From the NCBI GenBank assembly GCA_050732875.1, contig JBOHRQ010000118.1:1-5529 (forward strand): DNA of 5,529 nt, written 5' to 3'. Below are positions 1-5,529 of the stretch, piece by piece. How positions within the stretch are numbered: the first letter of the stretch is position 1; every line of letters starts with the position of its first letter. The notes beneath the pieces are model-generated. The model saw nothing but the letters and a program-made list of their open reading frames with translations. It had not been told where the DNA came from and ran no database searches. Source of the stretch: DASRVA01 sp050732875 (GTDB lineage Bacteria; Gemmatimonadota; Gemmatimonadetes; JACCXV01; JAHWKZ01). The position numbers were made by a program, and so were the translations under genes.

Positions 1-2516
1 ACCTCGGAGTGGGTGTGGCCCGACACGATGAGGTCCAGAGGCGCGGTGATCCTCCCCGCCGCATCCACGATCTCGCCTTCGTACTGCCCCTCTCCGACTG
101 CCACGGCTCCGGCGTGGACGACGAGCACGATCAGATCGGCGCCCCCGGCCTTCAGGCGCGGCGCGAGCTCGTTCACCACGCTGGCGATGTCGCGGAACTC
201 ATAGGGCTCGACGTTGGTCGGCAGCGTGGCCTCGGGTGTGCCGACGGTGGTCGCCCCGATCAGCGCGATCCTGAGACCCGCCCGCTCGATCCAGGCGTAG
301 GGCTCGACCCACTCGGGACGCTCGCCGGTGGCCTTCACGAAGATGTTCGCCGAGAGCCATGGGAAGTCGGCCTGCGCGAGCCGCGCCCGCAGTGTGTCGA
401 TCCCCCAGTCGAACTCGTGGTTGCCGATCGCTGCCGCGTCCACTCCCATCCGCTCCAGAACGTCCACCGTGGAGCGGCCGTGGGTCAGGTTGGAGACGAC
501 CGTGCCCTGCATGACGTCTCCCCCGTCCAGGTGCAGGGTCTCTTCGGGATAGCGCCCTTCCACGGCCCGGATGTAGCTCGCCAGCGTGGCGGCGCCGCCG
601 ATCGTGTCGCCCTGGGCCCAGGCCGGCGTCAGCGGCTCGAGGGCGCCGTGGAAGTCGTTGGTGGCGATGATCGCCAGCCGTACCGAGTCCGAGCCCGCCG
701 GCAGCGGCGGCGGCAGGGTGGCGAGAAGGGAGTCGAGGGTCGCGCCCCGGCGCGCGGAGCCGCCCGAAGTCCGGCCGGCCCGGGCCACGGCCGCGGCGGG
801 CTCGATACGCCACGAGGGAACGAAAACGTCCTCCTCGCGGATCGTGTCGCGGGCGGCGACCCAGTCAATCAGGAGCTGGCGGATCTCCCCGCCATCCTCG
901 ACCACGACCGGCGCGCCGGCGATCATCGAAAAGCCGCCGCCGCCCCCTCGGCGGTAGTTGTTGATCGCCATAGTGAACGCCTGATCGTCCCGCACGGGCT
1001 GACCGCCGTACGTCAGGTCCTCGATCCGCGAGCCGACCGGCTGAGTGAGGTCGATCGCGTACTCGACCCCAGCCACCACGTCGAAGTTGTAGCCTGGCAC
1101 CGAGTCGACCGCGAGGTCGTCGTCCGCCGTCTCGACCGGACGGCCATCCGGCCCCACTCGGTGGAAGTACTTCGCGGAGTACTCCAGGTAGTCCTCGAGC
1201 TGGCGGCCGGTGATCTCGATCGCCTCGAGCGTGTTGTCGTAGACGTAGACCGAAGCCGCGTCGGCGATCGTGATCGGCCCGGGGCCCAGGCTCGCGTCGG
1301 TCACGAAGGCGGCGGCCGCCGAAAGATCGGCTCCGGTGGCGTCCAGCTGGACCCGCTGGATCAGGTCCAGGATCGGCGTGTCCTCGAGCCGGGCCCGGGC
1401 CGCCGACCAGTCGTCCGGCGTCCAGCCGATCGTGTCGGCGACATAATCCACGACCCGCTCGTGCCAGGGTCCGATCTCGTCCATGAAGGCTGGATCGGGC
1501 CGGACCCCTTCGGTCGAGAGGGTCCCGGTCCGGCGATCGACGACGCGCCATCCCTGGCTCTCGCGCGCCACCACGATCCCGGCGACCGCCAGCGCCTCGC
1601 CCCACTGGCCCGCCTGGGTGAAGACGACCCCGTTCACCGTGTCGGCCGGGACATCCCGATGGGAGTGGCCGAGGAACACGACATCGAGCCCCGGCAGGGT
1701 CTCAGCCAGCCGGCGGCCGGCGTTCTCCTCGGGGACGCCGGTCCCCGCCTCGTCGTACGAGGAGCCGGGCCCCATCCCCGAATGGATGATCGCGATCTGG
1801 ACGTCGCTGGCGGCCTCGAGCTCGGGCCAGACCCGCTCTGCGGAGGCCACCAGGTCGCGAAAGTCGAGCCGCCCCCCGACGTGGCGGCGGTCCCAGATCG
1901 CCGACCCGGGGGTGGTGAGCCCGAGGATCCCGACCGTGACTCCGGCGCGCTCGACGACCGTCCAGGCCGGCCACTCGAGGGAGTCGGTGCCGGCCACGAA
2001 GACGTTCCCCGCCAGAAACGGGAAATCCGCGTCCTCCAGCGACCGGGCGAGCGCTTCGAGTCCATAGTTGAACTCGTGGTTGCCCAGAACCGCAGCGTCG
2101 TAGCCCATGAGGTTCATCGCGCGGATGACCGGATGGACTGGGGCCGGCTCCACCAGGCCGTAGTAGTAGTCGAGCGGGTTCCCCTGCAGGAGGTCGCCCG
2201 AGTCGACCAGGATCGTGTTGGGCTCGGCCGCGCGGATCGAGTCGACGAGGGTCGCCACCCGGGCCAGGCCGCGCTGCTCTTCCTCTCCGGCATAGTAATC
2301 CCATGGAACCAGTCGGCCGTGGATGTCGGTCGTTCCGAGGAGGGTGATGCGTACGGTATCGGAGAAGGCGGTCGGCGAGGCGCCTGGAGAAGTGGACACC
2401 GGCTCGCGGCCCGCCGCGCAGGCGAACGAGACCGGCGCCCAGGCCACCAGCGTCAGCAGCGCCATGATCCGGCGAACGTGAGGAAGGGCGCGGCTTGTCG
2501 GAGGACGACGGCTCAT
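1..2516 (-). CDS. Tandem CpdB-like / 5'-nucleotidase-like metallophosphoesterase (YfkN-type), exported, C-terminus cut by window edge
   Basis: 838 complete codons are open from the ATG at 2516 to the left edge, with no stop. Residues 1-33 form an export signal. Residues 58-290 are a metallophosphatase domain with all metal motifs: D64-x-H66, GD 107-108, GNHEF 145-149, H245, GHSH 283-286. Residues 375-535 are a 5'-nucleotidase C-terminal domain with CpdB hallmarks (YDNTL 426-430, LEYSA 443-447, YNFDV 476-480, NNYRRGGGGGF 519-529). After a Ser/Gly/Pro-rich linker (about 573-610) a second metallophosphatase begins: D621-x-H623, GGD 665-667, GNHEFDWG 698-705, H801, GHTH 833-836. Residues after GNHEF separate the halves: N150-Y-G matches CpdB, D703-W-G matches UshA. 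By family, half one should hydrolyse 2',3'-cyclic nucleotides and 3'-nucleotides, half two 5'-nucleotides. The final nucleotidase C-terminal domain lies outside the window. The linker has no methionine or second signal peptide, which supports one polypeptide. No in-frame ATG, GTG or TTG lies between 2516 and 2580, and Met18 (codon top 2465) would remove the Arg-rich n-region. No Shine-Dalgarno is visible. The product is secure at family level; the trifunctional activity is inferred. Confidence 0.93.
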   Translation of the reverse strand, partial: MSRRPPTSRALPHVRRIMALLTLVAWAPVSFACAAGREPVSTSPGASPTAFSDTVRITLLGTTDIHGRLVPWDYYAGEEEQRGLARVATLVDSIRAAEPNTILVDSGDLLQGNPLDYYYGLVEPAPVHPVIRAMNLMGYDAAVLGNHEFNYGLEALARSLEDADFPFLAGNVFVAGTDSLEWPAWTVVERAGVTVGILGLTTPGSAIWDRRHVGGRLDFRDLVASAERVWPELEAASDVQIAIIHSGMGPGSSYDEAGTGVPEENAGRRLAETLPGLDVVFLGHSHRDVPADTVNGVVFTQAGQWGEALAVAGIVVARESQGWRVVDRRTGTLSTEGVRPDPAFMDEIGPWHERVVDYVADTIGWTPDDWSAARARLEDTPILDLIQRVQLDATGADLSAAAAFVTDASLGPGPITIADAASVYVYDNTLEAIEITGRQLEDYLEYSAKYFHRVGPDGRPVETADDDLAVDSVPGYNFDVVAGVEYAIDLTQPVGSRIEDLTYGGQPVRDDQAFTMAINNYRRGGGGGFSMIAGAPVVVEDGGEIRQLLIDWVAARDTIREEDVFVPSWRIEPAAAVARAGRTSGGSARRGATLDSLLATLPPPLPAGSDSVRLAIIATNDFHGALEPLTPAWAQGDTIGGAATLASYIRAVEGRYPEETLHLDGGDVMQGTVVSNLTHGRSTVDVLERMGVDAAAIGNHEFDWGIDTLRARLAQADFPWLSANIFVKATGERPEWVEPYAWIERAGLRIALIGATTVGTPEATLPTNVEPYEFRDIASVVNELAPRLKAGGADLIVLVVHAGAVAVGEGQYEGEIVDAAGRITAPLDLIVSGHTHSE
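2418..2516 (-). other. Signal peptide, possibly lipoprotein type
   Basis: Residues 1-33 of the phosphoesterase have a basic n-region (RR at 3-4 and 15-16), a hydrophobic core from Ile17 to about Val29 and the cleavage context S-F-A-C with Cys33. Cys33 is the only cysteine among the 838 visible residues, and a Ser/Thr/Pro/Ala-rich stretch (39-54) follows like a tether. These points favour lipidation. The -3 Ser and -2 Phe are poor for a lipobox but acceptable for signal peptidase I (SFA or ACA sites). Export is well supported; the type of processing is open. Confidence 0.75.
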
Positions 2517-2527
2517 CGGGGGCCGCG

Positions 2528-2533
2528 AATATA
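2528..2533 (-). promoter_or_regulatory. Possible -10 element (TATATT) for the phosphoesterase gene
   Basis: On the minus strand TATATT lies 11 bases before the ATG at 2516 and is the main AT-rich hexamer of an otherwise GC-saturated spacer. A start site about 7 bases downstream would leave a leader of only a few bases, which fits the missing Shine-Dalgarno. No TTGACA-like -35 is found 17 bases upstream (that position reads CGCGCG), so the call is tentative. Confidence 0.3.
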
Positions 2534-2539
2534 GACCGA

Positions 2540-2576
2540 CGTGCGCGGCGCGCGCGACAGCCCGCGCGCTCGCACG
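2540..2576 (-). other. Imperfect GC hairpin upstream of the phosphoesterase start
   Basis: Arms 2540-2545 (cgtgcg) and 2571-2576 (cgcacg) pair. After a bulge (2546-2547 against 2570), 2548-2554 (gcgcgcg) pairs with 2563-2569, giving 13 base pairs around an 8-base loop. On the minus strand it is followed by GTCGGTCTATATT, only weakly T-rich. It could be a second terminator, an mRNA structure near the next gene, or a chance result of the alternating GC sequence. Confidence 0.4.
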
Positions 2577-2596
2577 GCCGCCGGTCGGAGATGCGC

Positions 2597-2627
2597 GAAG
2601 CCCCCGACCACGTCGGCCGGGGGCTTC
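2597..2627 (-). terminator. Probable terminator hairpin after the receptor gene
   Basis: A perfect 10-bp inverted repeat (gaagcccccg at 2597-2606, cgggggcttc at 2618-2627) encloses an 11-base loop and starts 26 bases past the receptor stop codon. A shorter competing inner stem (ccgac 2604-2608 with gtcgg 2612-2616) is also possible. No T-run follows on the minus strand (GCGCATCTCC), so it is not a canonical U-tailed intrinsic terminator. Placement and stability favour termination or 3'-end protection. Confidence 0.65.
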
Positions 2628-2653
2628 AATCGCGTCAGCGAGGCGTTTGGGGA

Positions 2654-5529
2654 CTAAAAGCTGTACCGGACCCCCAACTGGGCCTGGAACTGCAGCGGGT
2701 TGAACCCTACCGGGTCCACGTCCCCGAACCCGTTGTTGACCGAGTAGATCACCCGGTTCGAGGCCTCGTCGTAGCCCTCTTTCTCGAGCGGGTTCACCGC
2801 CGAGCCGAAGATCGCGTTGAACTGGCCCCAGTCCTCGTTGAGGCCGTTCAGCACGTTGAACAGGTCGGCGATCACCTCGATCTCCTGCCCGTCGACGAAG
2901 GAAAATCCCTTCGACAGATGCAGGTCCACTGAATGGAACCAGGGATTGCGACACGAGTTGCGCTCGGCGATCCGGCCGAGGTTGTCGCGCAGGCACTCCC
3001 CGCCTTCGCTGTCCTCGTCCAGGAAGGCCTGGAACTCGGCCGCCTCATCGGCGTCCTCGAACAGTAGGTCGTCGAAGACGGGAACCCGGTCGTTGAACTC
3101 CTCGCCGTCCCCGTTGATGTCGCCGTCCGCCGTCATCGTCCACGGTGTGCCGCTCTGGCTACGCCAGATGCCGCTCACGTCGATCCCCCACGGACCCTGG
3201 AAGGTCCCCGCCATGATGAAGATGTGCTGGCGCTCGAAATCGGCGTGGCCCCACGTGCCTTCGAGGTCGTCGCCCGGATTCCCTATGAAGTTGGGGTTCC
3301 CGGCGGTCGGCTTGATGCGGAAGCCCTCGTTCGATGTGCAGCAGAAGAACGACGAGTTGTCGTAGATGTTGTTGTAGGTGTACGAGGTGTCCAGCCGAAG
3401 CCCGAGCGCGTCCCAGTTTTTCGCGCTCTTCAGGGTCAGGCTCCAGGCCTCGGACTCGGCGGTCGACTCGTTGAAGTAGACGCCTGCGATTTCCTCGTTT
3501 GCGCGCGGCGTAGTCTGGAAGGCGAAGTCGTGGGCGGGGAACTCCTCGGCCGGGACGAACACAGGGCGGTTGTCAACGGCCGTCCGGAAGAACTCGTCGT
3601 TCAGGTTCACTTGGTTCACGTTGAAGTTCTTCTCGGTCCGGCCGTAGAGCATGTCGGCCGATAGCCGCCAGCCGTCGGCCACGACGGTCTCGTACCCGAG
3701 GTTGAACTTCCACGACTCCGGGTTCTCCATGTCCGGGTCCCAGACCGCAAACTCTGGCGGATCGCCTTCGCGAGCCTCGGAGCATTCAAACGGGTTGTTG
3801 GAGCCGTCCGGTGCCTGACGGAAGAAGTCGTAGTCCGGCTCGGGTGCAGTGGAACCGGGACAGAACAGGTTCCTGAGCGCCGGCGAGGCCTGCATCACGT
3901 TGCCGTGCAGCACGAACGGCAGCCGGCCGTAGAGGAGGCCGACTCCACCCCGGATCACGGAAGTCTCGTCGCCACGAACGTCGTATGTGAACGCCACCCG
4001 CGGACTGATGTTGTTCCGGTCCTCGGGAACGACTGTGGTGTTCAGGCCGAACGCCGCCTCGAGCTCCGGGGCCAGCGGGCCGCGGTCCTGGAAGGCGTCG
4101 GTGTCGTATCTGAGACCGAGCGCCAGCAGCAGCTTGTCGGACGCCTGCCACTCGTCCTGGGCGTACAAGGCGTACTCGTAAACGCCGAACTCGGCGAACG
4201 GAGCCTGCCGATCCTCCCGGACAAAGCGCGTATAGCTGTCGACGTTCCGGTTCTCCAGGTCCTCGAGGCTGTCGAAGTTGAAGTTCCCGGTCCCGAGCAG
4301 CCAGAACAGGTTCTCGATGCCGGTGAAGATGGTGTTGAACCCCAGCTTGACGGTGTGCCGGCCGGCGTCTCCGAGCTGCCAGGTCAGGTTGTCGATGAAC
4401 TGAATTTTCTTCTCCTCCAGCCGGTTCCGGAACACGATCCCGTCGCCGAAGTACTCGACATCCGCCGCGTCGGCGTGGATCTCGACGTCGATCTCGGGCA
4501 GGAAGTTGTTGGCCGGACGCGGCCGGTCCTCGTAGGAGAACTGGAACCGGAAGTTGTTGTACGCCTCCCCCCGGTCGCCGAACACCGACGTCAGCTCGGA
4601 CACGAAGGAGTTCGCCTGGTTCTCGAACGTGGAGCCGTAGGTGCGGGCCTCCTCCTCCGAGAGCCGGTCGTTCAGCGACTCGAAGTCGGTGTAGTTGTGC
4701 CTGAGGGTCAGCAGGTTCTGATCGTTCAGCTGCCAGTCCACGCGCCCGAAGATCGCCAGCTCGTCCTCGGTCTCCTCGAACGTGCCGATGTTGTTCTCGA
4801 GTTCGTCCAGCGGCACACCGTAGACCCGGTTCAGGATGTCCTTGAAGCGGGCGATCGAGTCGGCCGCGCCCACGCAGGCGATCTGGGCGCCCGCGTCGTC
4901 GAACCTGGGGGGGCACCAACGCTCGGGGACGATCGAGAAAATGGGCTGGTCCTTCTGCTGTCCGTCCAGGGAGACGAAGAAGTGGGCCTTGTCACGCGCG
5001 ATAGGGCCGCCCAGCCGGAATCCGAACTGGGTCGCCTGGAACTCCTCGGGCGGCAGCCCGTCGAAGCCGCTTCCGGTCAGCGCCTCGTCACGCCCGAAGA
5101 AGAACGCTGAGCCGTGGAACTCGTTGGTCCCTCCCTTGGTGACGGCGTTTACGATCCCCCCGGTGTAGTTGCCGTACTCGACGTCGAATCCGTTGGTGAT
5201 GATCTGGAACTCCTTGATCGACTCCAGCGAGAACGTGAACGGGATCCTGGAGGAGCCGCGGTTCTCGCCGAAGAAGGAGTTGTTCGCGTCGACGCCGTCG
5301 ACGGTGACGTTGGTGGCCGAGGTGCGGCCACCGCCGAGCGAGAACTGTCCGCCTGTGGTCACCTCGGGAGTCGGGCTCACCAGCCCCGACAGGTTGATGA
5401 AATCGGTGAAGTCCCGTCCGAGGGTGGGCAGGTTCTCGATCTGCTCCTCGTCGATCAGCTCGACCACGCCCCCTTCCGAGACATCCACCTGATTTTCCGG
5501 GTTCACGGTGACCGCGATGGCCTCGACCT
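2654..5529 (-). CDS. Oar-like TonB-dependent outer-membrane receptor, N-terminus cut by window edge
   Basis: 957 complete codons are visible, ending in TAG at 2654-2656. The frame is open to the right edge; the GTG at 5506 is internal, since the residues before it (VEAIAVT) continue the family pattern. Numbering from that GTG, residues 13-145 match the plug: ELIDEEQIENLPTLGRDF (16-33), TNVTVDGVDANN (65-76), IKEFQIITNGFDVEYG (97-112), GGIVNAVTKGGTNEFHG (116-132). Residues 150-950 are the barrel, with alternating aromatic strands, NISPRVAFTYD (499-509), SGTPW (785-789), an acidic NGDG...NDR loop (798-807), DLFNVLN (881-887) and the terminal strand LGVRYSF with the C-terminal Phe expected for BAM recognition. 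By family such proteins usually begin with a signal peptide and a carboxypeptidase-regulatory-like beta-sandwich domain; both would lie beyond 5529. The ligand cannot be told from the sequence. All eight cysteines fall in four close pairs outside obvious strands, and the protein is rich in Asp and Glu. No frameshift is seen. Product family is secure, substrate unknown. Confidence 0.95.
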   Translation of the reverse strand, partial: VEAIAVTVNPENQVDVSEGGVVELIDEEQIENLPTLGRDFTDFINLSGLVSPTPEVTTGGQFSLGGGRTSATNVTVDGVDANNSFFGENRGSSRIPFTFSLESIKEFQIITNGFDVEYGNYTGGIVNAVTKGGTNEFHGSAFFFGRDEALTGSGFDGLPPEEFQATQFGFRLGGPIARDKAHFFVSLDGQQKDQPIFSIVPERWCPPRFDDAGAQIACVGAADSIARFKDILNRVYGVPLDELENNIGTFEETEDELAIFGRVDWQLNDQNLLTLRHNYTDFESLNDRLSEEEARTYGSTFENQANSFVSELTSVFGDRGEAYNNFRFQFSYEDRPRPANNFLPEIDVEIHADAADVEYFGDGIVFRNRLEEKKIQFIDNLTWQLGDAGRHTVKLGFNTIFTGIENLFWLLGTGNFNFDSLEDLENRNVDSYTRFVREDRQAPFAEFGVYEYALYAQDEWQASDKLLLALGLRYDTDAFQDRGPLAPELEAAFGLNTTVVPEDRNNISPRVAFTYDVRGDETSVIRGGVGLLYGRLPFVLHGNVMQASPALRNLFCPGSTAPEPDYDFFRQAPDGSNNPFECSEAREGDPPEFAVWDPDMENPESWKFNLGYETVVADGWRLSADMLYGRTEKNFNVNQVNLNDEFFRTAVDNRPVFVPAEEFPAHDFAFQTTPRANEEIAGVYFNESTAESEAWSLTLKSAKNWDALGLRLDTSYTYNNIYDNSSFFCCTSNEGFRIKPTAGNPNFIGNPGDDLEGTWGHADFERQHIFIMAGTFQGPWGIDVSGIWRSQSGTPWTMTADGDINGDGEEFNDRVPVFDDLLFEDADEAAEFQAFLDEDSEGGECLRDNLGRIAERNSCRNPWFHSVDLHLSKGFSFVDGQEIEVIADLFNVLNGLNEDWGQFNAIFGSAVNPLEKEGYDEASNRVIYSVNNGFGDVDPVGFNPLQFQAQLGVRYSF
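5504..5524 (-). other. TonB-box-like segment of the receptor
   Basis: The first visible residues of the receptor read E-A-I-A-V-T-V, similar to the hydrophobic E-x-hydrophobic-V-T boxes that contact TonB just ahead of the plug. It lies about 20 residues before the plug segment IENLPTLGRDF, the expected place. Without the upstream domain the assignment rests on motif and position alone. Confidence 0.5.

Noticed and set aside
199..2304. Several minus-strand open frames (199-813, 865-1605, 1634-2065, 1702-2304)
   Set aside because: They are in other frames than the phosphoesterase and give Arg/Pro/Gly-rich translations without motifs, typical of out-of-frame reading of GC-rich DNA.
2463..2465. 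ATG at Met18 as the start of the phosphoesterase
   Set aside because: It would leave a signal peptide without its basic n-region. The ATG at 2516 supplies the Arg residues and is the first start codon in frame in the spacer.
9..2534. 841-codon open frame on the plus strand opposite the phosphoesterase gene
   Set aside because: It is in exact codon register with the minus-strand gene and is open only because that gene uses no TTA, CTA or TCA codons. Its translation is Arg/Gly/Asp-rich low-complexity sequence with no recognisable domain, while the minus strand has full metallophosphatase motifs.
3786..4919. 377-codon minus-strand open frame overlapping the receptor
   Set aside because: Frame-shifted reading of the receptor gene; Arg-rich and without domain features.
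3905..5110. 401-codon plus-strand open frame inside the receptor gene
   Set aside because: Antisense shadow of the receptor; the Val/Glu/Leu-rich translation shows no domain, and the minus strand encodes a convincing receptor across the same bases.
5504..5506. GTG as the receptor start codon
   Set aside because: The frame remains open upstream to the window edge and encodes a TonB-box-like segment, and the family normally has a signal peptide and an N-terminal domain before this point. The true start is outside the window.

Overview
The window holds two long protein-coding genes, both on the minus strand and both cut by the window edges, separated by a 137-base spacer. The DNA is GC-rich. 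The codons TTA, CTA and TCA are absent from all 838 visible codons of the downstream gene. An Oar-like TonB-dependent outer-membrane receptor and an exported nucleotide phosphoesterase point to a Gram-negative bacterium with an outer membrane. The receptor style (plug segment with NLPTLGRDF, loop with NGDG...NDR) is common in Gemmatimonadota, Acidobacteriota and Myxococcota. I cannot fix the phylum from this window.

Layout, read in the direction of transcription (right to left). Positions 5529 to 2654 encode an Oar-type TonB-dependent receptor that lacks its N-terminal end: a TonB-box-like segment, the plug, the 22-strand-type barrel region and a C-terminal aromatic residue. Positions 2653 to 2517 are non-coding. 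They carry a strong GC hairpin just after the receptor stop (probable terminator), a second imperfect hairpin, and one AT-rich TATATT element 11 bases before the next ATG. Positions 2516 to 1 encode an exported tandem metallophosphoesterase. Its first half is CpdB-like (2',3'-cyclic-nucleotide phosphodiesterase/3'-nucleotidase) and its second half is UshA/5'-nucleotidase-like. This is the domain order of the YfkN-type trifunctional nucleotide phosphoesterases. The frame is open through the window's left edge, so the last nucleotidase C-terminal domain is not visible. A search requiring both a start and a stop inside the window would miss this gene. I translated it codon by codon and found no internal stop.

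The two genes could work together: the phosphoesterase would strip phosphate from cyclic, 3'- and 5'-nucleotides at the cell surface or in the periplasm, and the receptor would import a ligand. Only adjacency supports this, and the terminator-like hairpin between them argues for separate transcripts. I found no RNA gene, mobile element, CRISPR array or clearly undescribed system.
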